Shown one piece after another: positions 1 to 7,207 of a stretch of 64,000 bases of DNA. Under the pieces are notes generated by a model that did not search any database, was not told the origin of the DNA, and worked only from the letters and a program-made list of their open reading frames with translations. Origin of the DNA: an uncultured Planococcus sp. (GTDB lineage Bacteria; Bacillota; Bacilli; Bacillales_A; Planococcaceae). The DNA is taken from assembly GCA_947502505.1 (NCBI GenBank), contig CANNAE010000003.1, forward strand, positions 186,001 through 250,000, read 5' to 3'. Within the stretch, counting starts at the first letter, position 1. Each line of letters starts with the position of its first letter. The translations under genes and the position numbers were made by a program.

Positions 1-432
1 GTCAATGTCAATAAGACCGACCCGACGCAGGCGCCGGAAGGGCATGAGAATATCAAGATCCTGCCACATATCCCGTATATCCAAGACAACCCATTCACCC
101 CGGAACAATACCGGGAATTCGAAGAGCGCGTCATCGATAAGCTCGAACGCATGGGGCTTGAAGGTTTGCGCGAAAACATCGTGGTGCGCGATGTCTGGAC
201 GCCTCACGACATTGAGCGTATTTACGGTTCGGACCGCGGCGCGATTTACGGCACGGTATCCGATAAGAATCAAAATGGCGGTTTCAAACACAAAAAGCAA
301 AGCGAGCTGTACGACAATCTCTATTTTGTCGGCGGCACCGTCAATCCAGGCGGCGGCATGCCGATGGTGACATTGAGCGGCCAGCAAGTGAGCGATAAAA
401 TCGTTAAGCGGGATAAAGAAGAACGCTTGTAG
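1..432 (+). CDS. Diapophytoene desaturase/diapolycopene oxygenase family protein, C-terminal part
   Basis: The gene is cut by the left edge; 143 residues in frame 1 remain before TAG. They match the C-terminal part of the CrtN/CrtP family of FAD-dependent C30 carotenoid enzymes. The visible signature is the terminal FAD-binding segment [20 protein letters not shown], which closes the Rossmann-type flavin fold, preceded by the [10 protein letters not shown] stretch usual before it. This would act on membrane carotenoids, consistent with the orange pigments of Planococcaceae. Whether it is the desaturase or the terminal oxidase paralogue cannot be told from this end alone. The MITE-like element begins about 45 bp downstream. 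Confidence 0.85.
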   Translation, partial: VNVNKTDPTQAPEGHENIKILPHIPYIQDNPFTPEQYREFEERVIDKLERMGLEGLRENIVVRDVWTPHDIERIYGSDRGAIYGTVSDKNQNGGFKHKKQSELYDNLYFVGGTVNPGGGMPMVTLSGQQVSDKIVKRDKEERL

Positions 433-476
433 GCAAGGAATGGCATGGCAAAATGCCAAAACCTAATAGACTATCG

Positions 477-802
477 AAAAGGGGCTGTCCCATAAGTCCC
501 TAAAATAAAACAGATGGAGAAAAAGAAATTCTTTTTCTCCATCTGTTTTTCATTTATCGGTGAGGCCCCTGAAAGTAGCCGGCTGATGGGAATGGAGACG
601 GCGACTCCAGCGGGAGCAGTGACTGAGCTAAGCGAAGGAGCGACGCGAGCCGAAGACCCTGGACTGAGCGAAGCGAGGGAAGCGGCTAAGGCCATGCCCG
701 CGGAAAGCGTCCGTCGAAATGGACATCAGCCCGTTCTTTAGAAGACGAAAAGGGACTGCCCCAAAAAGTCACTTTTCGTGACCTTTTGGGACAGCCCCTT
801 TT
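477..802. mobile_element. MITE-like element with perfect 16-bp terminal inverted repeats
   Basis: The sequence AAAAGGGGCTGTCCCA (477-492) is repeated exactly in inverted form at 787-802, bounding 326 bp with no credible gene. Inside lie a 39-nt palindrome (509-547), a GC-rich stretch with the GACTCC.GCGGGAGCAGTGAC...AAAGCGTCCG signature (about 595-712) that recurs elsewhere in the window, and a right-end hairpin (748-802) in which the terminal repeat pairs with an imperfect copy of itself and ends in a T run. This is the structure of a non-autonomous element that can also act as a transcription terminator. No target-site duplication is obvious. The parent transposase family is not identifiable here. 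Confidence 0.65.
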
Positions 803-893
803 TTATCGTCAGCCAATACTCCACTAAGCGGTTATTAATTAAAAAGAATCCACTCAACAGCTGAAGGCTTACTGGCCACTCGTCAAAACACGG

Positions 894-922
894 GTGAAAT
901 TGAATCGCCAATCGTGTATAAT
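894..922 (+). promoter_or_regulatory. Likely sigma-A promoter of the BCCT transporter gene
   Basis: GTGAAA (894-899), 17-nt spacer, perfect TATAAT (917-922). Predicted start near 929 gives a leader of about 280 nt before the start codon. The -35 box is only 4/6. Confidence 0.5.
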
Positions 923-928
923 TGATAG

Positions 929-1207
929 CCGGTCCGAAAAACCGACGAAATAGTCTGGGAAATGTACAGCTCCCATTTGCGAATGTGCCTCTTACGCAAA
1001 AGACCTATAGCATGAAAAAGCGATGGAACGGGTGTCTACATTTAAGGAATGGCGGGCAGAGGATTTGGGCGCGAAACTTGGCAACGGCCAGTTTCAGGAG
1101 TGATAGTGAAGGCCCACTCACACAAGAGGCAGCCTGAATCGGCTTTTCGAGAGCCTGCCCCTAAGGTAGACCCGACGTTAAAACAACAAGACAGGAGCTA
1201 TTTTTGG
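929..1207 (+). promoter_or_regulatory. Long folded 5' leader of the BCCT transporter, no known riboswitch recognised
   Basis: The leader can form hairpin 930-933/941-944, then a tight three-way junction: P1 950-955/1002-1008 (one bulge), P2 956-960/971-975 and P3 976-981/995-1000, with almost no unpaired junction bases. Both distal loops begin AATGTRC. A second domain is closed by 1054-1059/1155-1160 and holds three hairpins: 1073-1082/1087-1095, 1098-1102/1115-1119 and 1141-1146/1150-1155. No open reading frame with a ribosome-binding site lies in it before AGGAG at 1193. Compared from memory with ydaO, glycine, SAM, guanidine, lysine, cobalamin, M-box and T-box consensus, none fits. Folding is by eye. 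Confidence 0.45.
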
Positions 1208-2743
1208 ATGAAAAAGGTTTCAGGTGTATTTTTTAGTTCACTTACGATTATGATTGTGCTTGTACTATTCGGCATGACCATGCCATCGACATTAGAAGGT
1301 GTGACCGGCAGCATGCAAGCGTTCATCACCACGAAGTTTGGCTGGTATTATTTATTGGTTGTGACATTTTTTGTGGGCGTATGCGTCTACTTTCTGTTCA
1401 GCCCAGTCGGCCGCATCAAACTGGGGAAACAGGACGAGAAGCCTGAGTTTTCTCGCCCGACTTGGGTAGCGATGATTTTCAGTGCCGGTATCGGCATTGG
1501 TTTAATTTTTTACGGGACAGCTGAGCCCATCAGCCATTTCGCGATCAGTTCGCCGACGGGGGTTACCGGGACCGATCAGGCAGTAAAAGACGCCATGCTC
1601 TATACATTTTTCCACTGGGGCATTCACGCTTGGGCCATTTATGGCATTGTCGGTTTGAGTGTCGCTTACTTTACTTTCCGCAAAGGTGAAGTGGGCTTGA
1701 TCAGTAAGACTATGCGGCCGATCCTTGGCGACCGCGTCGACGGATTGACGGGCAAAGTCATCGATGTTGTGGCAGTCGTCTCGACGATTATTGGGGTGGC
1801 CACCACTCTTGGATTTGGAACAGCCCAGATTAACGGGGGATTATCTTATCTATTCGATATCCCGAACAGTTTCGGTATGCAAGTGCTGATTGTCTTTATT
1901 TTGACAGTATTGTTTTTGCTGTCAGCATCAACGGGATTGCGAAAAGGCATCAAGATTTTGAGTAATTTCAATATGGGCTTAACGGCCGTGCTCTTTATTT
2001 GTGTGCTGGTCTTCGGGCCAACGATGTTCATCATGAATTTATTTACCGATACACTCGGCAGCTACGCACAGAATTTTATCAAGATGAGTTTCCGCCTGGC
2101 ACCAATGAATGAAGCCGGCCGCGAATGGATCAATGGCTGGACGATTTTCTACTGGTCATGGTGGATCGCTTGGTCGCCTTTTGTCGGGATTTTCATTGCG
2201 CGTGTATCCAAGGGCCGAACCATTCGTGAATTTATCGTTTACGTCCTACTGGTTCCTTCGGTGATAGGATTTATCTGGTTCTCGACGTTCGGCAGTGCCG
2301 CGATTACCGCTGAAAGTTCAGGGGCTATGGCCATTTCCGAATTGCCGATTGAGGCTTCATTGTTTGGCTTGCTCGAGCAATACCCGCTGACATTCGCCTT
2401 ATCGATTTTGACTATCGCCATTATCATCACGTTCTTTGTAACATCTGCTGATTCGGGGACATATGTGCTCGGCATGATGACATCGAACGGTTCACTCATT
2501 CCAAGTGTACGGGTCAAGATGATTTGGGGTGTTTTCCTATCGGTGACCGCGCTTGTCCTGCTGTATTCCGGAGGCTTGCAGGCTTTGCAGAACACGATGA
2601 TTATCGTGGCTTTCCCGTTCTCCTTAGTCATTGCATTGATGACATTGAGCTTGATTAAAGCTGTCAATGCCGAGGCGAGGGAACTTGGCATTGGCCAGGT
2701 GAAATTGAAAGAGAAAAAGAAAGAAACGAAACAAGCGCTATAA
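1208..2743 (+). CDS. opuD: BCCT-family glycine betaine/compatible solute transporter (OpuD-like)
   Basis: The 511-residue product is a sodium-coupled betaine-choline-carnitine transporter that imports osmoprotectants through the cytoplasmic membrane. About twelve hydrophobic segments are visible, with the BCCT signatures AGIGIGLIFYGTAEP near residue 95, the HWGIHAWAIYG helix, and the Trp-rich WTIFYWSWWIAWSPFVG substrate region near residue 310. Length equals that of Bacillus OpuD. The ATG at 1208 is chosen because AGGAG lies 10 nt upstream; the frame stays open further upstream but without a site, through the folded leader. The tail is highly charged (KLKEKKKETK), as in osmosensing family members. 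Substrate within the family is not decidable. Confidence 0.92.
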   Translation: MKKVSGVFFSSLTIMIVLVLFGMTMPSTLEGVTGSMQAFITTKFGWYYLLVVTFFVGVCVYFLFSPVGRIKLGKQDEKPEFSRPTWVAMIFSAGIGIGLIFYGTAEPISHFAISSPTGVTGTDQAVKDAMLYTFFHWGIHAWAIYGIVGLSVAYFTFRKGEVGLISKTMRPILGDRVDGLTGKVIDVVAVVSTIIGVATTLGFGTAQINGGLSYLFDIPNSFGMQVLIVFILTVLFLLSASTGLRKGIKILSNFNMGLTAVLFICVLVFGPTMFIMNLFTDTLGSYAQNFIKMSFRLAPMNEAGREWINGWTIFYWSWWIAWSPFVGIFIARVSKGRTIREFIVYVLLVPSVIGFIWFSTFGSAAITAESSGAMAISELPIEASLFGLLEQYPLTFALSILTIAIIITFFVTSADSGTYVLGMMTSNGSLIPSVRVKMIWGVFLSVTALVLLYSGGLQALQNTMIIVAFPFSLVIALMTLSLIKAVNAEARELGIGQVKLKEKKKETKQAL

Positions 2744-2818
2744 GCGGAAGCCCGTTTCTTGCGTAAACGATTGTGATGCACGGGCAGGAGTTGGTTTGAA
2801 TATGCTCTTCTGCACGCT

Positions 2819-2864
2819 AAAAGCGGCGGCTATGACCTTTTCAGGTCACGGCCGCCGCTTTTTT
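2819..2864. terminator. Bidirectional rho-independent terminator
   Basis: AAGCGGCGGC-TATGACC pairs with GGTCA-CGGCCGCCGCTT and is flanked by A and T runs. It serves the BCCT gene and the convergent P450 gene; its right end overlaps the P450 stop. Confidence 0.85.
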
Positions 2865-4071
2865 ATGGCTGCATTTTTTCGAGATTTACGGGAAGTTCTC
2901 TGACGCCGCGGACGATCATGCCCGGACGCCATTCGAGTTCATCTTCCGGCACGGCGAGTGTCATGCCAGGAAAGCGTTTCAACAGCCCATCGATGGCTGT
3001 CTGCCCTTCAAGACGCGCAAGCGGGGCCCCAAGGCAAAAGTGAATGCCTTTGCCGAACGCTAGATGAGCGCTTTTTTCGCGGTGGATATCGAATAGTTCA
3101 GGGTGGTCGAATTGTTCGGGATCGTGGTTCGCGGCGTTCAAGGCGACGATCACCAAATCGCCGCGGTGGATGGTTTTCCCGCCGAATTCGACTTCTTCCG
3201 CAGCCCATCTCGACGTGCTGAATTCGACCGGGCCGTTCAAGCGCAGCGATTCTTCGATGGCGGGGCCGATCAACTCAGGCTGGACGCATAATTCGTGCTG
3301 CTGCTCGGGATGCTTCAACAGTGTCAGTACGGTGTTGCCGATCAAGTTGACGGTCGTTTCATGCCCCGCGATAATGAGCAGGGAAACCAAGCCGTAAAGT
3401 TCTTTTTCCGTTAACCGGTCGCCGGCTTCTTCCGCTTCGATCAAGCGGCTGATCAGGTCGTCGCCCGGTTCCCGCCGGACTTTGGCGAACCATTCGCCGA
3501 GGTAGTGGATAAATTCATTCATATGTTCATAGACGCTGACGCCGGCTTCGCCACTCGTTCCTTCGATGAGCGAATTCGACCAGGTCCGGAATTTATCACG
3601 GTCCTGTGACGGGACGCCCAGGATCTCGCAAATGACAATGATCGGGAGGGGAAAAGCGAATTCGTCAATTAAGTTGACCTCCGATTTGCCTTCGAATCCA
3701 TCGAGCAGTTCGTCTGTGATTTCCTGGATGCGCGGCTTCATGCCTTCGATCATTTTCGGGGTAAACGCTTTTTGGGCAAGGCCCCGGAGCCGCTTATGGT
3801 CCGGCGGGTCAGAAAACAGCATATTTTGCGCAAATACGCTCATCTCATCCATGCTGCCGCCGAATAGCTTCGAAAAATCTTTGATAAAGCGCGAGTCTTT
3901 CAATACGGCTTCCGCGTCTGCGTAGCGCGTCACGAGCCAACCGAGCTGCCCGTCAGGAAAGCGTACTTGGTGCACAGGGTCTTCTTCTCGCAGCCGGTCA
4001 TAGGCGGGATAGGGATTCTTGGTGAACTCGGGGCTGAATAATTTCGTTTCGTCTTGGTCATGCAAGTCCAT
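2863..4071 (-). CDS. Cytochrome P450, soluble class I type
   Basis: The 402-residue single-domain P450 needs separate ferredoxin or flavodoxin partners, none of which is encoded nearby. Visible motifs in order: I-helix oxygen-activation sequence LLIIAGHETT (about residue 240), K-helix EESLRLNGP (ExxR), and heme ligand loop FGKGIHFCLGAPLARLEG with the cysteine near residue 350. It resembles CYP107-type enzymes of Bacillus, which hydroxylate fatty acids, polyketides or terpenoids; the substrate is unknown. AAAGGAGG lies 8 nt before the chosen ATG. It is transcribed alone, convergent with the BCCT gene. Confidence 0.9.
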   Translation of the reverse strand: MDLHDQDETKLFSPEFTKNPYPAYDRLREEDPVHQVRFPDGQLGWLVTRYADAEAVLKDSRFIKDFSKLFGGSMDEMSVFAQNMLFSDPPDHKRLRGLAQKAFTPKMIEGMKPRIQEITDELLDGFEGKSEVNLIDEFAFPLPIIVICEILGVPSQDRDKFRTWSNSLIEGTSGEAGVSVYEHMNEFIHYLGEWFAKVRREPGDDLISRLIEAEEAGDRLTEKELYGLVSLLIIAGHETTVNLIGNTVLTLLKHPEQQHELCVQPELIGPAIEESLRLNGPVEFSTSRWAAEEVEFGGKTIHRGDLVIVALNAANHDPEQFDHPELFDIHREKSAHLAFGKGIHFCLGAPLARLEGQTAIDGLLKRFPGMTLAVPEDELEWRPGMIVRGVRELPVNLEKMQP

Positions 4072-4199
4072 TGAAATGCCTCCTTTTTTTCATCTATACC
4101 CCAAGGTGAATGGCCTACACCCGCCATCATCCGATCATTTTTGAAAACACTCACTGGCGGCGAACTCTTTACCGGAACTGCCGTGTGAAACTTTAAGCA

Positions 4200-5039
4200 T
4201 TACTCGACGGTGATGCTGCCGTTATTCGAGGCGAGGCGGATCAATGCCTCTCCGCTGCCGAACACAGTTTCTTCATTGTCACGCCCGTAAATATCGATGC
4301 TGCCGTTGCCGGTACGCACTTCAATGCGGGCATTCACCGGTTCCGTATCTGTCCGGATTTCGATGCGCCCGTTGTCCGTGTCGAATGCCACAGGAAATTC
4401 GAGCATTTCAGTCTCCAGCTCGATGCGCCCATTATTTGCGCGCGCTTCCAACTCGCCCGATACATCGCTGAACAAGAGGCGGCCATTGGAGGACCGGGCG
4501 CTGATGGCGGCTTCTATATTGTTCATTTCAATGCGCCCATTGTCCGTCTCGGCATCAATTGTTTCGCTGTCTACCGCATCCAATGCAATGCGCCCATTAT
4601 TCGTGCGGAGCATCAGTTGATCGACAGTGATGCCATTGACATCGATGCGCCCATTGTCGCTATTAGCGGCTAATGAAGACAGGCCCCCAGCAGGCACAAA
4701 AATTTGCACCGAGTAGGAGCGGTTAAAGTCGAAATTGAAGAACGGCGAGCGATCCTTGATTTCGATTGTCAGGCTGCCGCCTACAGCCTCCGCATTCATC
4801 TGGAAATCGTCATCGTTGCCAGAAAGCACAAGCCGAGTGGTCTCATCAGGGCTTGGCCTGATTTCCAGGCGGGCATTTTCAAGCCTGATTTCGACTTTTT
4901 CGATGGTTTCTTCGTAGCTGCGTTCCTCGAGCACTTCCATGTTTTCAGATCCGGCATTGTAGACAAAGTATAAAACGATGCCGACACCCAATAAAAACAG
5001 GCTGGTAATGATGATTAATATCCTTAAAAAGGTCCTCAT
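4200..5039 (-). CDS. DUF4097-family beta-repeat protein, membrane anchored
   Basis: The 279-residue protein has one N-terminal hydrophobic helix (about residues 3-27) and an extracellular region made of short beta-strand repeats. The repeated core is x-N-G-[RS]-[IL]-x-[VLI], seen about eight times (DNGRIDV, NNGRIAL, DNGRIEM, SNGRLLF, NNGRIEL, DNGRIEI, GNGSIDI, NNGSITV), which should build a beta-solenoid. DUF4097 proteins (LiaG/YvlB-like) are often tied to the envelope stress response, but no sensor kinase pair is adjacent. The second in-frame ATG is preferred because AAAGGAG lies 8 nt before it; the ATG 30 nt upstream has no site. A possible remnant of a second DUF4097 gene lies at 29.3 kb. 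Confidence 0.82.
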   Translation of the reverse strand: MRTFLRILIIITSLFLLGVGIVLYFVYNAGSENMEVLEERSYEETIEKVEIRLENARLEIRPSPDETTRLVLSGNDDDFQMNAEAVGGSLTIEIKDRSPFFNFDFNRSYSVQIFVPAGGLSSLAANSDNGRIDVNGITVDQLMLRTNNGRIALDAVDSETIDAETDNGRIEMNNIEAAISARSSNGRLLFSDVSGELEARANNGRIELETEMLEFPVAFDTDNGRIEIRTDTEPVNARIEVRTGNGSIDIYGRDNEETVFGSGEALIRLASNNGSITVE

Positions 5040-5240
5040 GAGGGGCTTCTCCTTTCGAGTAGTATCCATAAGGAAAGTCGTAAAGAGGCGGGAAAAAGAA
5101 CTTCATTAATATTTTACTATAAATATCAGAAAAGTCAGTTAATTTAACATAAAACATGCTATATTAATAGATATAAGAAACGGGAAGAGGCCATTACGAT
5201 GGGTTGAACCGGAAATTCGATGGCAAGGGAGGATGCCGAT

Positions 5241-5687
5241 ATGTGGAAGGTGAGCAATAAAATTTTCATCGATCGCCGGGTCAGAGAGGTTTACACCTTC
5301 GGCACAAATCCGAAGCTCTGGTATCAATGGTATGCAGGCTTATCCGAAGCGGAAGACTTGATTGGCATAGGCAAAAAAGGCACCAGCATGAACTTGAAAT
5401 ATTATTTTTTTGGAAGGAGCTTGGCTTTGCACGTATTGATCGTGGAAAACGCACGGGCTAAAGACGGCTATGTCTGGCGCTGCCTGATTAGCGGCGCTTT
5501 CGATGGCACCCAAACCTGGCGCTACATTCCAAAAGATGGCGGCACGGAAGTCCAATTCGAAATGGAATACGAACTGCCCGGCAGCATATTCGGGAAACTG
5601 GCGAACACGATTTATATCAAGAAGCTCATGTACAACTCGGTCGAGCAGACCTTGCAGAATTTGAAAGACATTAGTGAGAGTGATTGA
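5241..5687 (+). CDS. SRPBCC/START-like ligand-binding protein
   Basis: The 148-residue protein fits the small SRPBCC (polyketide cyclase/dehydrase-like) fold: an initial strand KVSNKIFIDRRVREVYTF with the usual helix containing NPKLWYQWYAGL, a central sheet, and the closing long helix NSVEQTLQNLKDI. Such proteins bind hydrophobic ligands in a deep cavity; no catalytic residue can be assigned. The ATG at 5241 is preferred over one at 5220 because AGGGAGG sits 8 nt upstream. It stands alone between a divergent DUF4097 gene and a strong terminator. Confidence 0.7.
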   Translation: MWKVSNKIFIDRRVREVYTFGTNPKLWYQWYAGLSEAEDLIGIGKKGTSMNLKYYFFGRSLALHVLIVENARAKDGYVWRCLISGAFDGTQTWRYIPKDGGTEVQFEMEYELPGSIFGKLANTIYIKKLMYNSVEQTLQNLKDISESD

Positions 5688-5777
5688 ATACGGCGGTTGA
5701 ACTGGCTGTAAACAGCGAAAATGGGTAATTGGCATTTTTGCGTACGCTTTACAGCTTTCCGCCAGATTGCTTTCCAT

Positions 5778-5822
5778 AAAAAACGCGTTAGGAAACGGCT
5801 CCGTTTCCTAACGCGTTTTTTT
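5778..5822. terminator. Rho-independent terminator, usable from both sides
   Basis: AAACGCGTTAGGAAACGG pairs across a 1-3 nt loop with CCGTTTCCTAACGCGTTT, with A and T runs on either side. It lies between the convergent SRPBCC and FadR-type genes. Confidence 0.85.
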
Positions 5823-5835
5823 GATTGAAGGGAAG

Positions 5836-6537
5836 TTAAATAGAGCGGTGCAATTCCGAACGGATACGAGAGATATGTTCACTCATCAATTGACTGGCCC
5901 GTTCGCGATTTCCACTTTCAATCGCCAAATAAATTTCTTCGTGTTCATTGTGGGTTTCCTGATGGCGTTCAGCGTCGGTGAAACGGTGACGCCTGGTAGC
6001 CCGGATATTTTCTTCCAAACGTTTTGCAAGAGTTTCCATCAAGTCGATTAATAATTGATTTTGAGTAGCGTTTGCGACTTGCAGATGGAAATCTACATCA
6101 GCTTGGACGCCGAGTTCAGGATCATTCGCCGCCAAAGCCATTTGGCTAAGCACCTCGCGGATCGCCAATAAATTCTCCGGCGTCGCCCGCTGCGCTGCAA
6201 GTGACGCGGCTTCGACTTCAAATGCCCGCCGGAGTTCGAGCATATCGTCGATGTATTGGATCTCCGTCGCATCGATCCGGGTGCCGAGTTCATTGCCGAG
6301 CATATCGTGCTTCGTCTCAGAAAGAAAGCTGCCGCCGCCTTGCCGGATTTCGAGGAAGCCTTTGCTTTCAAGCCCTTTCAATGCTTCGCGGACAGAATTG
6401 CGGCTAACGCCGAATAAGCTCGCCAAATCCCGTTCGGAAGGAAGCCGGCCGCCAGGGGGGATGTTGTTCTCCAAGCACAGCGTTTGGATCTGTTCGATGA
6501 TTAATTCGTAGGTGCGTTTTTTCGGATTCAGTAACAC
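5836..6537 (-). CDS. FadR-subfamily GntR transcriptional regulator (LldR/PdhR-like)
   Basis: The 233-residue repressor has a GntR winged helix at residues 7-75 (PPGGRLPSERDLASLFGVSRNSVREALKGLESKGFLEI) and an all-alpha FCD ligand domain from about 95 to 225, with the metal-binding Asp/His residues of this class (DVDFHLQVA, H in EHISRIRSEL). FCD regulators sense 2-hydroxy- and 2-oxo-acids. It is divergent from the D-lactate dehydrogenase operon, and a perfect PdhR/LldR-like palindrome lies between them, so control of that operon is the likely role. Translation starts at GTG with AAGGAGAG upstream. Confidence 0.85.
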   Translation of the reverse strand: MLLNPKKRTYELIIEQIQTLCLENNIPPGGRLPSERDLASLFGVSRNSVREALKGLESKGFLEIRQGGGSFLSETKHDMLGNELGTRIDATEIQYIDDMLELRRAFEVEAASLAAQRATPENLLAIREVLSQMALAANDPELGVQADVDFHLQVANATQNQLLIDLMETLAKRLEENIRATRRHRFTDAERHQETHNEHEEIYLAIESGNRERASQLMSEHISRIRSELHRSI

Positions 6538-6617
6538 AGAATTCTCTCCTTGCTGACTTGGTTTTATGTTCTCTTTTTATCATACCGAAAGAAATCCTAA
6601 ATGTCTGAAAATACACA

Positions 6618-6645
6618 TTGAACTTTTCAGATTATTATGTATAAT
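6618..6645 (+). promoter_or_regulatory. Sigma-A promoter for the D-lactate operon
   Basis: TTGAAC (6618-6623), 16-nt spacer, TATAAT (6640-6645). The predicted start near 6652 falls at the first base of the operator palindrome. The next gene begins 556 nt downstream, beyond a block of repeats. Confidence 0.6.
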
Positions 6646-6651
6646 TGGTTT

Positions 6652-6668
6652 AATTGGTAGGACCAATT
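6652..6668. promoter_or_regulatory. Operator for the FadR-type regulator
   Basis: AATTGGTAGGACCAATT is a perfect 7-3-7 palindrome matching the TGGTNNNACCA pattern known for PdhR, LldR and related FadR-subfamily regulators. It lies at the predicted transcription start of the D-lactate operon, the right place for repression. Confidence 0.7.
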
Positions 6669-6746
6669 TTCAGAGGTATTAAGATGCATCGGTGTGTATG
6701 CATGCTGTTGTAAGACTTTTGGTAGGGCATCGCAATCGATATTCCA

Positions 6747-7135
6747 CAAAACAGCTGAAAAGCTTTGCTCTACTCTCACGCTGTTCGAGCATCGCAAACG
6801 AATTGGTTCAGCTCCGCTTCACTAATTCGCTTCCTGGGGGCTAGCGCTGAACTAATTCGGGCTAGACGCCCGAATGGATTTCAGCACTTCGCCGAAACGG
6901 AGTTGGAAAGCCCCCTCCGTTTCTGCTCCCCAAGGAGTCTGCGCTGTTTTGCTCCATATCTAATAATTAGAATTTATTAAGAGTGGAAGGCGGTGACTCC
7001 TGCGGGAGCAGTGACGGAGCATTGCGACGGAGCGACATGAGTCTGTGCCCTGGCAGCTGGCTGCGCGACGTCCTGTCGCGCCAGCTGCATGACCCACATC
7101 CTGTGGGCCCGAAAGCGTCCGCCTGGAACGATTCA
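6747..7135. repeat. GC-rich intergenic repeats in the lactate operon leader
   Basis: Two repeat-like blocks fill most of the 670-bp gap between the regulator and the operon. 6747-6958 contains a hairpin closed by GCTGAA (6846-6851) with TTCAGC and an inner perfect ATTCGGGC (6855-6862)/GCCCGAAT (6868-6875) stem. 6978-7125 carries the GGTGACTCCTGCGGGAGCAG ... CCGAAAGCGTCCGCC signature shared with the MITE interior. There is no credible gene in the gap; the open frames are short and lack ribosome-binding sites. Confidence 0.6.
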
Positions 7136-7207
7136 ATAAGCTTTTCCCTATTATAATTTTGAAATTAAGTTTATATAGTGTGAATAACCATAAAGGAGCG
7201 GAATGCA

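Noticed and set aside
471..741. Overlapping 74- and 75-codon frames beginning MEKKKFFFS or similar on both strands
   Set aside because: They are mirror readings of a 39-nt palindrome and the GC-rich part of the MITE-like element; no ribosome-binding site.
929..1207. Identification of the BCCT leader as ydaO (c-di-AMP), glycine, guanidine or SAM riboswitch
   Set aside because: None of the conserved core strings of these classes could be found; kept only as an unassigned structured leader.
2239..2781. 180-codon frame on the minus strand inside the BCCT gene
   Set aside because: It is the complement of membrane-helix codons of a convincing transporter gene and has no family resemblance.
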